Assembly: GCA_018710785.1 (NCBI GenBank) | Contig: DVJD01000012.1 | Span: 1-53,714, forward strand | Direction: 5' to 3' | DNA from: Candidatus Fimimorpha excrementavium | Lineage (GTDB): Bacteria; Bacillota; Clostridia; Lachnospirales; Lachnospiraceae | DNA: 53,714 bases | Part shown: one piece after another, positions 17,247-27,437 of the stretch | How the letters are laid out: the number at the start of each line of letters is the position of its first letter | How positions within the stretch are numbered: position 1 is the stretch's first letter | The notes under the pieces: model-generated | The model's input: the letters and a program-made list of their open reading frames with translations, nothing else | Database searches by the model: none | What the model was told of the DNA's origin: nothing | Position numbers and translations under genes: made by a program

Positions 17247-17295
17247 TTTAACTATGAAAAATCGGAGGCAGTAATACTGCAGAAATGAGGGATGT

Positions 17296-17982
17296 ATGGA
17301 ACAGAAATTGGCTAAGCTGGAGGAAACGATCGGATATCAGTTCCGGAATGTCTCATTGATCAAACAGGCGATGATACACAGCTCGTTTACCAATGAGCAT
17401 CATATGAACAAACTGGCGTGCAATGAACGGCTGGAATTTTTGGGGGACTCTGTCCTGGAGGTGGTTTCCAGTGATTTTTTATACCGCATGTATCCGAACA
17501 AGCCGGAGGGAGAACTGACCAAGATGCGGGCTAGCATGGTGTGCGAGCCCACATTGGCCATGTGTGCCCGGGATATTCAGCTGGGAAATTATCTTCTTTT
17601 GGGAAAAGGGGAGGATGCCACAGGAGGAAGAAAACGGGATTCCGTCATTTCTGACGCGATGGAAGCGCTGATAGGAGCGATCTATTTGGATGGTGGTTTT
17701 GCTAATGCAAAAGAGTTCATTGAAAAATTTGTGCTCAATGATGTGGAAAATAAACAGCTCTTTTATGATAGCAAGACTATCCTGCAGGAAATCGTGCAGA
17801 GGGAATATGGAACCGTGCTGAGTTACAGAATGCTGGCAGAAGAGGGACCGGAGCATGACAAGCATTATACGATGCAGGCCATGATCGGAGAGCAGTCGGC
17901 GGGTGTGGGAACCGGACGAACCAAAAAAGCGGCACAGCAGATGGCGGCATATCAGACGATACTTTCATTGAAGAAAAGGTAG
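17296..17982 (+). CDS. rnc: Ribonuclease III
   Basis: A 228-residue double-strand-specific endoribonuclease that matures rRNA and cleaves structured mRNAs. The catalytic domain has the signature NERLEFLGDSVLEVV from residue 43, with metal-binding E47 and D51 and later DAMEALIGAIYLD near 117-129. The C-terminal double-stranded RNA-binding domain starts near 155 and ends with KKAAQQMAAYQTIL. GAGGGA precedes the ATG. smc begins six bases after the stop, so the two are tightly coupled. Confidence 0.97.
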   Translation: MEQKLAKLEETIGYQFRNVSLIKQAMIHSSFTNEHHMNKLACNERLEFLGDSVLEVVSSDFLYRMYPNKPEGELTKMRASMVCEPTLAMCARDIQLGNYLLLGKGEDATGGRKRDSVISDAMEALIGAIYLDGGFANAKEFIEKFVLNDVENKQLFYDSKTILQEIVQREYGTVLSYRMLAEEGPEHDKHYTMQAMIGEQSAGVGTGRTKKAAQQMAAYQTILSLKKR

Positions 17983-17988
17983 GAAAGC

Positions 17989-20900
17989 ATGTATTTAAAA
18001 TCCATCGAAGTACAGGGATTCAAATCATTTGCCAATAAGATCAAATTCGAATTTCATAATGGAATCACCGGCATCGTCGGCCCAAACGGAAGCGGAAAGA
18101 GCAATGTGGCGGATGCGGTTCGCTGGGTGCTGGGAGAACAGAGCGCAAAACAGCTCCGCGGTTCCAATATGCAGGATGTCATTTTTTCCGGAACTGAAAA
18201 CAGAAAACCCCAGAGTTATGCCTATGTATCCATTACGCTGGATAACTCGGACCATCAGCTGAGCATCGAATATGATGAAGTGACAGTGACGCGGCGGGTT
18301 TACCGCTCCGGGGAAAGTGAATACCGCATCAATGGGAGTGCATGTCGGCTGAAGGATATCAATGAACTGTTTTATGATACCGGAATCGGAAAAGAAGGAT
18401 ATTCCATCATCGGACAGGGACAGATCGATCAGATTTTAAGCGGAAAGCCGGAAGAGAGACGGGAATTGTTTGACGAGGCGGCAGGAATCGTCAAATTTAA
18501 GAGAAGGAAAGCCGTCGCGCTGAAGCGGCTGGAAGAAGAGCGGGCCAATATGGTACGTGTCAATGATATTCTCTCGGAACTGGAAAAGCAGGTGGGGCCC
18601 CTGAAAGAACAGGCAGAGACGGCCAGAACGTATCTGCGGTTAAAAGAAACGCTGAAGGTTTACGATGTCCATTCGTTTCTTCTGGAACGGGACCATAGTA
18701 AGGAACTGCTTGTGCAGCTGGATGAAAAAATCCGCATTGCCCAGGGAGATCTGGATGAGGTGAGGCGCCAAAGTGACCGGCAGAAGGAAAAATATGAGGC
18801 GCTGGAAAACGAGATGGCCCATTTGGAAGAACGGATCAGCCAGGGGCAGGAAGCGCTGAATCGGGCTGTCGTGGAGAAAGGAAACCTGTCCGGCCGTATC
18901 GATGTCATGCGGGAGCAGATCAATACGGAAAAGATGAATGAGGAACATATCGAAAACCGGACCCGCGCCATCGCAGGGGAGATGGAGGAAAGAAGAAAAG
19001 AAAAAGAAGAACTGGAACAGAGGCAGACGACGATCCGCCAGCAGATTTATGATCTGGAAATCGCCAGACAGCGCACCCGCGCGGAACTGGAACAGCAGGA
19101 TGGCAGGATGGCGGAGTTTCGCCAGGCATCTGAGGCGGACAAAGAGAAGATGATCCGCCTTTTGAATGAAAAATCGTCGTTTGCCGCCCAGTCTCAGCGT
19201 GTGGAAACCATGTTGGAACAGGCGATGATCCGCCGGGCAGAATTGGCGCAGAAGCTGATCTTCAGTAAGAGTGAGGAGGAGAAGCGGGTCTTGGAGGAAA
19301 AAACATTTGCCGATGAGATTCTGCGTCTGGAAGAGGAAAAAACGGCGCTTAAGGAAGAACAGGACCGGCTCAGCGCGCAGATGGAGGAGACGGAAAAAAA
19401 ACGGACCGAGGCATCCCGAAGGCTGGCCGGATATGAGCAGGAATCTCATGCGGCGAAGACGAGGGCTGACTATCTGAGAAATCTGGCCGAGCGATATGAA
19501 GGATATGGCGCAAGCATCCGAAAGGTCATGGAGATCCGCTCCAGAGAGCCGGGGATCCATGGCGTGGTGGCAGATCTGATTCACACAGAGAAAATGTATG
19601 AGACGGCCATTGAGACGGCGCTGGGAGGCAGCATCCAGAATATTGTCACGGATACGGATCAGACTGCCAAACGGCTGATCGAATACCTGAAGAAAAACCG
19701 GTATGGAAGGGCCACATTTCTCCCTCTCAACGGAATTCAGATATCCAATACGTTTCATCAGCAGGAAGTCCTGAAGGAACCGGGAATTATCGGCCTTGCC
19801 TCGTCTCTGGTGAGCGCAGGCCAGGAATATAAAGGATTGATCAGCCATCTTCTGGGGCGCGTCGTCGTGGCAGAAACCATAGATGATGCCATACGGACCG
19901 CGCGCAAATACCGCTACAGTGTCCGGATTGTGACGCTGGAAGGGGAACTGTTAAACACGGGCGGTTCCATGACGGGAGGCGCGTTTAAAAATAACAGCAA
20001 CCTCCTGGGAAGAAGCCGCGAAATCGAAGAATTGGAAAAGAAGGCAGAGGCGTCTGCCGCAAAAAGGGAAAAAGCCCGGACCGCCCTGGAGGAGGCCCAG
20101 AAAAAGCAAACAGAGCTGAGAAAGCAGGCGGAGACATTGACGAACCGGCTTCAGAGCAACCGCATCGCTCAGACAGAAGCCAGACTCAATCAAAAACAGG
20201 CCGGCGCCCGCATCGAAGAGGTGGTGCATTCCAGAGCGGATTGTGTCGCAGAGACGAAAGAACTGGAAGAAAAGATAAAAGAGATTCGGGCAGAAGAGGC
20301 AAAGCTGGAACAGTCCATCGGTGTCATTGACCGGGAAAACAGACAGGCGGAAGAAGCGATCCGGGAATACAGCGAGGCCCTGAAAAAAGAACAGGAAATC
20401 CGCGACGGCCTGGCCAAAAAATCGGAAGAGATGGGATTTCAATATGCCAATCTGACCCAATCGGAGCAGTTTGCCCAGGAAAACAGAGAACGAATCACAG
20501 GGGAATTGGAGAAACTCCTGGAAGAAAAACGGGAATTGGAAACCCGAAGAGAAAGCAGCTGCGGAGTCATCGCGGCCAGGGAAGAAGAAATCGAACAGAT
20601 GCTGGAGAAGATCCGGGAAAAGGAAAAAGAAGCCGCTTCTCTCAGTGAGGAGACCGAGAAGCTGATCCGTTTAAAAGAAGAAAAACAGATCAGTCAGAAG
20701 AAGTTTTTCAGCGAACGGGAGGACTATGCAAAGCAGGATGCGGCCCTGGATAAGGAACTGTTCCGCCTAAACGCTCAGAGGGAGAAGCAGGAAGAAATCC
20801 TGGACGAGCGGATCCAGTATCTTTGGACAGAGTACGAACTGATCCCCAGTGAAGCGGAAAAAATGAGACAGGAAGAATACAGCGATCTGTCGGCCACCCG

Positions 20901-21546
20901 AAAACAGGCCGGGGAACTCAGAAGTCAGATTAAGGCATTGGGAAATGTCAATGTCAATGCCATAGAGGCATACCAGGAACTGTCCGAACGGTATGATTTC
21001 ATGAAAGGACAGCACGATGATCTGGTGGAGGCAGAGGCTTCTCTGGTACAGGTCATAGACGAACTGAATGTGGGGATGCGCCGTCAGTTTGAAGAGAAAT
21101 TTGAGGACATTCGCCGTGAATTTGATAAAGTGTTTAAAGAATTGTTTGGAGGAGGCAAGGGAACCCTGGAGCTGACAGAAGGGGAAGATATCATAGAAGC
21201 CGGAATCCGGATCATATCCCAGCCTCCGGGGAAGAAACTTCAGAACATGATGCAGCTTTCGGGCGGGGAAAAAGCATTGACAGCCATCGCCCTTTTGTTT
21301 GCCATTCAGAATCTGAAGCCCTCTCCGTTTTGCCTACTGGATGAGATTGAGGCGGCGCTGGATGATTCCAACGTGGGACGTTTTTCGGGATATCTGCATA
21401 AGCTGACCGAGCACACCCAGTTTATTGTCATCACGCACCGCAGGGGAACCATGGTGGCGGCGGACCGTCTGTATGGAATCACCATGCAGGAAAAAGGGGT
21501 GTCCACATTGGTGAGTGTGAATTTGGTGGAACAGGAATTGAAATAG
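17989..21546 (+). CDS. smc: Chromosome segregation ATPase SMC
   Basis: A full-length 1185-residue SMC protein that compacts and segregates the chromosome with ScpA and ScpB. Walker A GPNGSGKS is at residues 31-38. Two long coiled coils flank a hinge at about 500-680, which contains [10 protein letters not shown] and [14 protein letters not shown]. The ABC signature [10 protein letters not shown] starts at 1090 and Walker B CLLDE is at 1115-1119. It is encoded between rnc and ftsY, the conserved Firmicutes order. The start follows AGGAAAGC. Nothing is truncated. Confidence 0.98.
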   Translation: MYLKSIEVQGFKSFANKIKFEFHNGITGIVGPNGSGKSNVADAVRWVLGEQSAKQLRGSNMQDVIFSGTENRKPQSYAYVSITLDNSDHQLSIEYDEVTVTRRVYRSGESEYRINGSACRLKDINELFYDTGIGKEGYSIIGQGQIDQILSGKPEERRELFDEAAGIVKFKRRKAVALKRLEEERANMVRVNDILSELEKQVGPLKEQAETARTYLRLKETLKVYDVHSFLLERDHSKELLVQLDEKIRIAQGDLDEVRRQSDRQKEKYEALENEMAHLEERISQGQEALNRAVVEKGNLSGRIDVMREQINTEKMNEEHIENRTRAIAGEMEERRKEKEELEQRQTTIRQQIYDLEIARQRTRAELEQQDGRMAEFRQASEADKEKMIRLLNEKSSFAAQSQRVETMLEQAMIRRAELAQKLIFSKSEEEKRVLEEKTFADEILRLEEEKTALKEEQDRLSAQMEETEKKRTEASRRLAGYEQESHAAKTRADYLRNLAERYEGYGASIRKVMEIRSREPGIHGVVADLIHTEKMYETAIETALGGSIQNIVTDTDQTAKRLIEYLKKNRYGRATFLPLNGIQISNTFHQQEVLKEPGIIGLASSLVSAGQEYKGLISHLLGRVVVAETIDDAIRTARKYRYSVRIVTLEGELLNTGGSMTGGAFKNNSNLLGRSREIEELEKKAEASAAKREKARTALEEAQKKQTELRKQAETLTNRLQSNRIAQTEARLNQKQAGARIEEVVHSRADCVAETKELEEKIKEIRAEEAKLEQSIGVIDRENRQAEEAIREYSEALKKEQEIRDGLAKKSEEMGFQYANLTQSEQFAQENRERITGELEKLLEEKRELETRRESSCGVIAAREEEIEQMLEKIREKEKEAASLSEETEKLIRLKEEKQISQKKFFSEREDYAKQDAALDKELFRLNAQREKQEEILDERIQYLWTEYELIPSEAEKMRQEEYSDLSATRKQAGELRSQIKALGNVNVNAIEAYQELSERYDFMKGQHDDLVEAEASLVQVIDELNVGMRRQFEEKFEDIRREFDKVFKELFGGGKGTLELTEGEDIIEAGIRIISQPPGKKLQNMMQLSGGEKALTAIALLFAIQNLKPSPFCLLDEIEAALDDSNVGRFSGYLHKLTEHTQFIVITHRRGTMVAADRLYGITMQEKGVSTLVSVNLVEQELK

Positions 21547-21561
21547 AAAAGGAGATTGCGT

Positions 21562-22503
21562 ATGGGTGAGAAAAAGGGATTTTTCAGCAGACTGGTGAAG
21601 GGCCTGACAAAGACGAGGGACAATATCGTATCAGGGATTGACTCGATTTTCAGCGGGTTTTCCGCCATCGATGACGACTTTTATGAAGAGCTGGAAGAAG
21701 CGCTGATCATGGGGGATATCGGGATCGATACGACCATGTCCATCATGGAGACACTGCGCCAGAAGGTGAAAGAGCAGAAGATCAAGGACCCGGCCGAGTG
21801 CAAGGCTCTTTTGATTAATAGTATTAAGGAACAGATGGATCTGGGCGACAACGCCTATGAATTTGAAAACCGAAAGTCTGTGGTACTGGTGATCGGTGTC
21901 AACGGAGTGGGCAAGACCACTTCCATCGGAAAGATGGCAGAGCAGCTGAAGATGGAAGGAAAGAGCGTGCTTTTGGCGGCGGCGGATACCTTCCGCGCTG
22001 CGGCAGTGGAGCAGCTGACCGAGTGGGCAAAGCGCGCCAATGTGGGAATCATCGCGCAGAAGGAGGGCTCTGACCCGGCAGCGGTCATTTATGATGCCGT
22101 GGCGGCGGCAAAAGCCCGCAATACGGATGTGCTGCTGTGCGATACGGCGGGCCGCCTTCACAACAAAAAGAATCTGATGGAAGAACTGAAAAAAATCAAC
22201 CGGATCATTGACAAGGAGTATCCGGAAGCATATCGGGAAAACCTGATTGTCCTGGATGCCACCACCGGGCAGAATGCCCTGGAACAGGCCAAGCAATTCC
22301 GGGAAGTGGCAGATGTCACGGGGATTATCCTGACCAAGATGGACGGTACGGCCAAGGGTGGCATCGCTGTGGCGATTCAGTCCGAACTGGGGCTTCCGGT
22401 GAAGTATATCGGAGTCGGGGAAAAAATCGACGATCTTCAGAAATTCAATTCCGACGAATTTGTCAACGCGCTGTTCGACCGGGAATCCCAGGAAGCAGAA
22501 TAG
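21562..22503 (+). CDS. ftsY: Signal recognition particle receptor FtsY
   Basis: A 313-residue SRP GTPase that docks the ribosome-SRP complex at the membrane. It contains the N helical bundle (about 1-90), G1 GVNGVGKTTSIGK near 112-124, the DTFRAAAVEQL insertion-box motif, G3 DTAGRLHNK, and G4 TKMDGTAKGG. It lacks the long acidic A domain of Proteobacteria, as is usual in clostridia. The ATG at 21562 follows GGAG by seven bases. It is the last gene of the rnc-smc-ftsY set; its partner ffh lies 25 kb downstream. Confidence 0.97.
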   Translation: MGEKKGFFSRLVKGLTKTRDNIVSGIDSIFSGFSAIDDDFYEELEEALIMGDIGIDTTMSIMETLRQKVKEQKIKDPAECKALLINSIKEQMDLGDNAYEFENRKSVVLVIGVNGVGKTTSIGKMAEQLKMEGKSVLLAAADTFRAAAVEQLTEWAKRANVGIIAQKEGSDPAAVIYDAVAAAKARNTDVLLCDTAGRLHNKKNLMEELKKINRIIDKEYPEAYRENLIVLDATTGQNALEQAKQFREVADVTGIILTKMDGTAKGGIAVAIQSELGLPVKYIGVGEKIDDLQKFNSDEFVNALFDRESQEAE

Positions 22504-22513
22504 GAAAAAGTTC

Positions 22514-22542
22514 TTGCCATTCGTTCGGGAATGTATTATGAT
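22514..22542 (+). promoter_or_regulatory. Possible promoter of ilvA
   Basis: TTGCCA (22514-22519) and TATGAT (22537-22542) with a 17-base spacer. The leader to ilvA is then about 150 bases and contains no T-box sequence. Moderate match. Confidence 0.45.
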
Positions 22543-22699
22543 AAAACACAGTAAAACATTACTATAGTAAAGTTTTGCGGATGACAGAAGCCGGGAAGTG
22601 TCCAGAAAGAAACCCGGAAGAGGCAGTTTCCTGTGACGCGCATATGGAAGGCGAGCGGGAAGATGGCCTTTGGAAATGAAAAGAGAGAGGGATGTTGTT

Positions 22700-23911
22700 A
22701 TGCTGACATTGGAAAAATTTGAAGAAGCCAGTGAGGTGGTGCAGAACGTCACACTGGAGACAAAGTTAAGATACAGTGAGTATTTTACAGAACAGACAGG
22801 AAACCGGGTTTGGTTTAAGCCGGAGAATCTGCAGTATACAGGAGCCTACAAAGTGCGCGGAGCCTATTATAAGATCAGTACGCTGAGCGAAGAAGAGCGT
22901 TCCAGAGGTCTGATTACGGCATCTGCCGGAAATCATGCACAGGGTGTGGCTTACGCTGCGAAGATTTTCGGATGCAAGGCAGTGATTGTGATGCCGACGA
23001 CAACCCCTCTGATTAAAATTAACCGTACAAAAAGTTATGGAGCAGAAGTTGTGCTGTATGGAAATGTATATGATGAATCCTACGATTATGCCATGAAGCT
23101 GGCAGAAGAAGAGGGATATACCTTTATTCACCCCTTCAATGACTTGGATGTGGCTGCCGGACAGGGAAGCATCGCCATGGAAATCGTGAAAGAACTGCCC
23201 ACGGTGGATTATATTCTCTGCCCCATCGGAGGCGGCGGATTGTGTGCCGGAGTGTCCACGCTGGCAAAGATGTTAAATCCCAAGATCAAGGTCATCGGAG
23301 TGGAGCCGGAAGGTGCCAACTGCATGCAGAAATCCATCGAAAACGGTGAAGTGACGACACTTCCGAACGTCAATACCATCGCCGATGGTACTGCTGTAAA
23401 AACGCCGGGCGATGAGGTATTCCCGTATATCAGGGACAATGTGGATGAGATTATCACCGTGGCCGATGATGAATTGATCGGCGCATTTTTGGATATGATT
23501 GAGAACCATAAAATGGTGGTGGAGAATTCCGGCCTGCTGACGGTGGCTGCGCTGAAGCATCTGAACGTAAAGGGAAAGAAAGTGGTCGCCATCTTAAGCG
23601 GAGGAAACATGGATGTGATCACCATGTCTTCGGTGGTACAGCATGGCCTGATCCAGAGAGGCCGTATCTTTACCGTTTCAGTCCTGCTGCCGGATAAGCC
23701 GGGCGAACTGGTGAAAGTGGCCAGCGTCATCGCCGATCAGAAGGGCAATGTGGTCAAACTGGAGCATAACCAGTTTGTCAGCATCAACCGAAATTCCGCT
23801 GTGGAACTGCGTATTACACTGGAATCCTTCGGACATGAGCATAAAAATCAGATTCTGCAGGCATTGGAGGAAAATGGATATCGTCCCAAGCTGGTGAAGC
23901 CGAATCTGTAA
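22700..23911 (+). CDS. ilvA: Threonine ammonia-lyase
   Basis: A 403-residue PLP enzyme that deaminates threonine to 2-oxobutanoate, for isoleucine synthesis or threonine fermentation. The PLP lysine is K51 in AYKVRGAYY, with SAGNHAQG at about 75-82 and a glycine-rich phosphate cup GGGGLCAG. The C-terminal 80 residues form a single ACT-like regulatory domain (SVLLPDKPGELVKVASVIA). That length and domain plan match the TdcB-like/short IlvA group, so feedback control cannot be assigned to isoleucine for certain. The ATG at 22700 follows GAGAGAGGG. A strong terminator follows. Confidence 0.95.
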   Translation: MLTLEKFEEASEVVQNVTLETKLRYSEYFTEQTGNRVWFKPENLQYTGAYKVRGAYYKISTLSEEERSRGLITASAGNHAQGVAYAAKIFGCKAVIVMPTTTPLIKINRTKSYGAEVVLYGNVYDESYDYAMKLAEEEGYTFIHPFNDLDVAAGQGSIAMEIVKELPTVDYILCPIGGGGLCAGVSTLAKMLNPKIKVIGVEPEGANCMQKSIENGEVTTLPNVNTIADGTAVKTPGDEVFPYIRDNVDEIITVADDELIGAFLDMIENHKMVVENSGLLTVAALKHLNVKGKKVVAILSGGNMDVITMSSVVQHGLIQRGRIFTVSVLLPDKPGELVKVASVIADQKGNVVKLEHNQFVSINRNSAVELRITLESFGHEHKNQILQALEENGYRPKLVKPNL

Positions 23912-23982
23912 ACACAGGGGATTCGTCAAAGAAGGGGTTTGCGAACAACTGCAGGATCGGAAACCTACATAAATAATTATAA

Positions 23983-24046
23983 AAAGATCTGTATTGCTGC
24001 AAATAGACGAGGATGAATATGTCTGCAGCAGAGCAGATCTTTTTTT
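23983..24046 (+). terminator. Terminator after ilvA
   Basis: AAAGATCTG pairs with CAGATCTTT, with an inner GCTGCA/TGCAGC repeat, and is followed by a run of seven T. Intrinsic terminator. Confidence 0.85.
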
Positions 24047-24164
24047 GATGCGCAGAACATCAGGTATATGAATGGCGATCCGGACGCCTGATGGGATAAG
24101 TAATAGATTGAGCACAAAATGAATACCGGACGGCAGAAGGGAAGTGCGCAAAATCAAATTCCTG

Positions 24165-24193
24165 TTGACAAATATCCTTGTCATTGCTATACT
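24165..24193 (+). promoter_or_regulatory. Promoter of the HTH-DUF3169-ABC operon
   Basis: A perfect -35 TTGACA (24165-24170), 17-base spacer and -10 TATACT (24188-24193). The -35 element lies inside the first operator palindrome and the predicted start site lies in the second, so repression by steric block is expected. Confidence 0.85.
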
Positions 24194-24237
24194 GGATTTG
24201 ACAAGGATATTTGTCAGAATGACAAAAATCAATGTCA
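24166..24237. promoter_or_regulatory. Three 18-bp operator palindromes
   Basis: O1 (24166-24183) reads TGACAAATATCCTTGTCA, O2 (24199-24216) TGACAAGGATATTTGTCA, O3 (24220-24237) TGACAAAAATCAATGTCA. O1 and O2 are exact reverse complements of each other, and all three share TGACA-N8-TGTCA. Centres are 33 and 21 bases apart, close to three and two helical turns. Their position over the promoter suggests autoregulation by the HTH protein encoded next. Confidence 0.8.
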
Positions 24238-24310
24238 AAAAGTAAATTGTGTTGAAAAAGCAGGTCTGGGAAGAAGAGAAAGAAGGGGGATGGAAAGGAA
24301 GGTGGATCTT

Positions 24311-24532
24311 ATGCCATTGTATAACCGGTTAAAAGAATACAGGGCCAGACTTGGAGTGAATCAGCAGGAGATGGGCAGACTGGTGGGAGTTTCCAGACAG
24401 ACCATAAGCCTGATTGAGAGGGGAGACTACTCTCCCTCCATTACGCTGGCATTGAAGCTTGCGAAAGCATGCCGGGCAAGTGTGGAAGAACTATTTTGGT
24501 ATGAGGAGGATGGAAATGAAGAAGAAAGCTAG
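24311..24532 (+). CDS. XRE-family helix-turn-helix regulator
   Basis: A 73-residue DNA-binding protein consisting almost only of an HTH_3 domain: LKEYRARLGVNQQEMGRL then VSRQTISLIERGDYSPS, the typical recognition helix region. It resembles the short YvaN/YozG-type repressors that accompany DUF3169 genes. The ATG at 24311 follows GGAAGGTGG; an in-frame ATG at 24290 is possible but too close to its G-run. Upstream in-frame starts lie before the promoter and are excluded. It overlaps the next gene by 17 bases. It probably represses its own operon through the three palindromes. Confidence 0.9.
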   Translation: MPLYNRLKEYRARLGVNQQEMGRLVGVSRQTISLIERGDYSPSITLALKLAKACRASVEELFWYEEDGNEEES

Positions 24533-25298
24533 AAAGGAGAATCCGCGAAGGTCGTTCCTGTTGTTTTTTCTCATTATGATTATCAGCATGATCATCGGGG
24601 GAATCGGCGGAGGTTTGATGGTTGACCAGCAAAAAAGTGTGGAAGATATCCTGCAGACTGTGTTCAACTGGATGGAACAAGGCAGCGGCTGGGCGGCCCT
24701 TGGCGTGACAGTTGTGGGGATGACGGCCTCTGCCGGAGTCTATCTTTGGTGTCGGAGAGAGGCAAAGGCCTGGGACGGAGAAGACGAGAAATATATCGAG
24801 AGGGTGGAAGATTGGCTCAGTATGGGCCAGATTATGATGAATATCGTCATGATTTTGTCTTTTTGCCTGGATGCCATGGCTTTTTCCGGCTTATTTGAAA
24901 CTGCGGAAGAAGAATGGATGCGATTGCTGATTCCTCTGATGGATTTGATTGTGGTTTTGGCGTTCATTGTGATCTTGCAGCGAAGTTATGTGGAACTGGC
25001 CAAGCGCATCAATCCCGAAAAGCGAGGCGATACCTTCGATTTTAATTTCCAAAAAACCTGGCTGGAGAGCTGCGACGAACAGGAACAGATGATCATTTAT
25101 AAAAGCAGCTATCGGTCGTTTCGGGCGATGCAGACCGTTTTTCCCATTTGCTGGTGTGTCCTTCTCATGCTCAGTATCGCTGTGGAGATCGGTGTGATTC
25201 CCTTTCTTCTTATCGGTGTTCTGTGGATGATACATACTATGACATATTATATGGGTACAATGAAAGCCTATGGGAAAGGCAGGAAAAATAAAAAATGA
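24516..25298 (+). CDS. DUF3169 family integral membrane protein
   Basis: A 260-residue membrane protein with a basic N-terminus and about six hydrophobic segments (near 15-35, 50-72, 100-122, 132-152, 210-230 and 232-250). It matches the DUF3169 family by length, layout and neighbours; its biochemical role is unknown. The ATG at 24516 is preferred because AGGAGGA lies five bases upstream. Its gene overlaps the HTH gene and is followed 17 bases later by an ABC ATPase, so it is likely to assist or regulate that transporter. Confidence 0.85.
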   Translation: MKKKARKENPRRSFLLFFLIMIISMIIGGIGGGLMVDQQKSVEDILQTVFNWMEQGSGWAALGVTVVGMTASAGVYLWCRREAKAWDGEDEKYIERVEDWLSMGQIMMNIVMILSFCLDAMAFSGLFETAEEEWMRLLIPLMDLIVVLAFIVILQRSYVELAKRINPEKRGDTFDFNFQKTWLESCDEQEQMIIYKSSYRSFRAMQTVFPICWCVLLMLSIAVEIGVIPFLLIGVLWMIHTMTYYMGTMKAYGKGRKNKK

Positions 25299-25315
25299 GA
25301 ATTCAGGAGGAATGT

Positions 25316-26077
25316 ATGATTCAGATTGAGGAGTTAACAAAAATATACAAGCTTTCCAAGAGGCAGCAGAAAGAGCAGAATATAAAAGCTGGAACCAAAA
25401 TAGCCGTGGACCATGTTTCCATGCAGATTAGAAAAGGAGAGATTTATGGGATTCTCGGGACCAATGGCGCCGGGAAGACAACGATGCTGCGCTGTATGGC
25501 TACGCTTTTGAAACCGACGAGCGGCAGAATAACCGTGGAAGGAGCGGATACGGTCAATCAGGGAGAGGAAGTGCGCAGGAAGATCGGATTTCTGACCAAT
25601 GAAATTAAGCTGGATCCCCAGTTCCGCCTTTGTTACCTGGTACATTTTTTCGGACAGCTGCACGGGATGACAGAAGAAGCCATTGAAAAGAGGAAAGAGG
25701 AATTGTTTCACCGTTTTGATATTATGGATTTCCAGGACAAATTAATCGAGGAGCTGTCCACCGGTATGAAGCAGAAGGCAGCCATCGCGGTCAGTCTGAT
25801 TCATGATCCGGACGTGATTATATTCGATGAACCGACCAGCGGCTTGGACATTATCACCGCCCGCGCTGTGACCGATTATCTGCTGGAGCTGAAGGAAAAA
25901 GGAAAAACCATTGTGATGTCCACTCACATCATGTCTGAGGCAGAAAAGCTTTGCGATCGGATTGCCATAATCATGGACGGAAAGAAACAAATGGAAGGAA
26001 CACTGGAAGAAATCCTGGCACACACAGGGCAGAGAGATCTGGAAGATGCTTTTTTTGTACTGTATCAGAACGCGTAG
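25316..26077 (+). CDS. ABC transporter ATP-binding protein, NatA-like
   Basis: A 253-residue ABC ATPase with Walker A GTNGAGKTT (about 45-53), Q-loop region, signature ELSTGMKQKAAIA (about 143-155), Walker B VIIFDEPTSGLD and the switch histidine in STHIMSEAEKLCD. The sequence is closest to the NatA/CcmA-type exporters of the ABC-2 group. The ATG at 25316 follows AGGAGG by five bases. The permease gene starts 13 bases after its stop. Substrate is unknown; sodium, antimicrobial peptides or other toxic compounds are possible. Confidence 0.92.
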   Translation: MIQIEELTKIYKLSKRQQKEQNIKAGTKIAVDHVSMQIRKGEIYGILGTNGAGKTTMLRCMATLLKPTSGRITVEGADTVNQGEEVRRKIGFLTNEIKLDPQFRLCYLVHFFGQLHGMTEEAIEKRKEELFHRFDIMDFQDKLIEELSTGMKQKAAIAVSLIHDPDVIIFDEPTSGLDIITARAVTDYLLELKEKGKTIVMSTHIMSEAEKLCDRIAIIMDGKKQMEGTLEEILAHTGQRDLEDAFFVLYQNA

Positions 26078-26090
26078 AAAGGAAATAAGG

Positions 26091-27296
26091 ATGAACGGAA
26101 TTAAGATTATCTTTAATAAAGAAATGCACCGTGTATGGAAGGATCCTAAGATGATCCTGTCCCTTTTTGTTTTGCCGGTGGTGATGATGATATTTATTTA
26201 TGGATTGATTGGGATGCTGGGAAGCAGAAGCCAGGAGGAAGCAGAGATGCATCGCTCCATAGTCAGCATTCAAAATGCACCTGATGGACTGGCAGAAAAT
26301 ATGCAGGAGTTTGAAGCAGGAGCAGAGATCACCTATCTGTCTTCCGAAGACAGCGTGGAGGAAGTGAAGCAGGGAATCTATGATGGAGATGTGGATCTTT
26401 TGGTGGTATTTCCCGAGGACTTCATACAGAATATCAGGGACTATCAAGAGGGACAGCAGCATCCGGACGTGCAGACCTTCTATAATCCTTCCGAGACTTA
26501 TTCGGAGCTGGCCCGGGAACGGTTTGTGGGGAGCATGCAGGAATATGAAAAGCGTCTGCTGGCTGAACGGTTTGGCAGTGAGGAAGTTCTGACGGCATTT
26601 ACCATTGATGCGACCAATACGGAAAGTCAGATTATGGATACGAAAAAGGCAGGGGCTGCGTATTTGAGTATGATGCTGCCCTATCTGATTACCCTTTTGC
26701 TATTTGCTGGGACCATGTCTCTGGGAACGGATACCATTTCTGGGGAAAAAGAAAGGGGAACCATGGCCAGCATGCTGGTGACTCCGGTAAAACGCAGTTC
26801 CATCGTTCTTGGAAAATTATTGGCATTGACGGTGCTGTCCCTGATTTCAGCCCTGGTTTATATCGTATCCATGGTGGTGGCCATGCCGAAGGCCATGGCA
26901 GGGATGGGAGAAATGTCCCTTACTTTAGATGCCGGACAAATTGTGATGATTGCATTTATTATGCTGACACTGGCATTTTTATATGTGGCATTGGTGGGAA
27001 TTGTGGCCGTGTATGCCAGAACGGTGAAAGAAGCCGGAAGTTATGTGACACCGATTTATTTAATTGTAATTGTAGCCGGAATTATTACCATGTTCTCCGG
27101 AAACGACGGACATTCCGTGGTGGAGTATCTGATCCCTATTTATAACAGCAGTGTGGCGCTTGGAGATATTTTATCCGGTGAGCTGGAAGTGACATCCTTC
27201 TTCATGACGATTGCATCGTCACTGGCGGCAGGAGGCATTTTGACCTTTGGGATTACAAAAGCATTCGACAATGAGCATGTTATGTTCCATGCATGA
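26091..27296 (+). CDS. ABC transporter permease, NatB/ABC-2 type
   Basis: A 401-residue permease with one N-terminal membrane segment (about 24-44), a large external domain (about 50-180), and five to six C-terminal segments from about 190 to 395. The motif GEKERGTMASMLVTPVKRSSIVLGK after the second segment (starting near 217) is typical of the ABC2_membrane_3/NatB group. It pairs with the preceding ATPase to form an exporter. The ATG at 26091 follows AAAGGAAATAAGG. A perfect 20-bp hairpin ends the operon. Confidence 0.92.
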   Translation: MNGIKIIFNKEMHRVWKDPKMILSLFVLPVVMMIFIYGLIGMLGSRSQEEAEMHRSIVSIQNAPDGLAENMQEFEAGAEITYLSSEDSVEEVKQGIYDGDVDLLVVFPEDFIQNIRDYQEGQQHPDVQTFYNPSETYSELARERFVGSMQEYEKRLLAERFGSEEVLTAFTIDATNTESQIMDTKKAGAAYLSMMLPYLITLLLFAGTMSLGTDTISGEKERGTMASMLVTPVKRSSIVLGKLLALTVLSLISALVYIVSMVVAMPKAMAGMGEMSLTLDAGQIVMIAFIMLTLAFLYVALVGIVAVYARTVKEAGSYVTPIYLIVIVAGIITMFSGNDGHSVVEYLIPIYNSSVALGDILSGELEVTSFFMTIASSLAAGGILTFGITKAFDNEHVMFHA

Positions 27297-27361
27297 TAAA
27301 AAAAGGTGAGCGGTTAAAATCCGCTGGAAACAAGGCGGATATATGGGAAGGTCGGCGATAA

Positions 27362-27421
27362 AACGAACCCGCAGGCAGGAAAAGCACATATGGCTGTTCC
27401 TGCCTGCGGGTTCGTTCATTT
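27362..27421. terminator. Bidirectional terminator between the ABC operon and PBP gene
   Basis: The arms 27362-27381 and 27397-27416 are exact reverse complements over 20 bases, with a 15-base loop. T-rich tails occur on both sides (TTCATTTT on plus, GTTTTATC on reverse), as expected between convergent genes. Confidence 0.88.
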
Positions 27422-27437
27422 TACTGACACCCCAGGA

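Noticed and set aside
18640-19848. Long reverse-strand open frame opposite smc
   Set aside because: It lies in the coiled-coil part of smc, whose biased codons keep the opposite strand open; it has no recognisable domain.
22503-22700. T-box or attenuator upstream of ilvA
   Set aside because: No T-box motif and no terminator-like stem with a U-run before the start codon.
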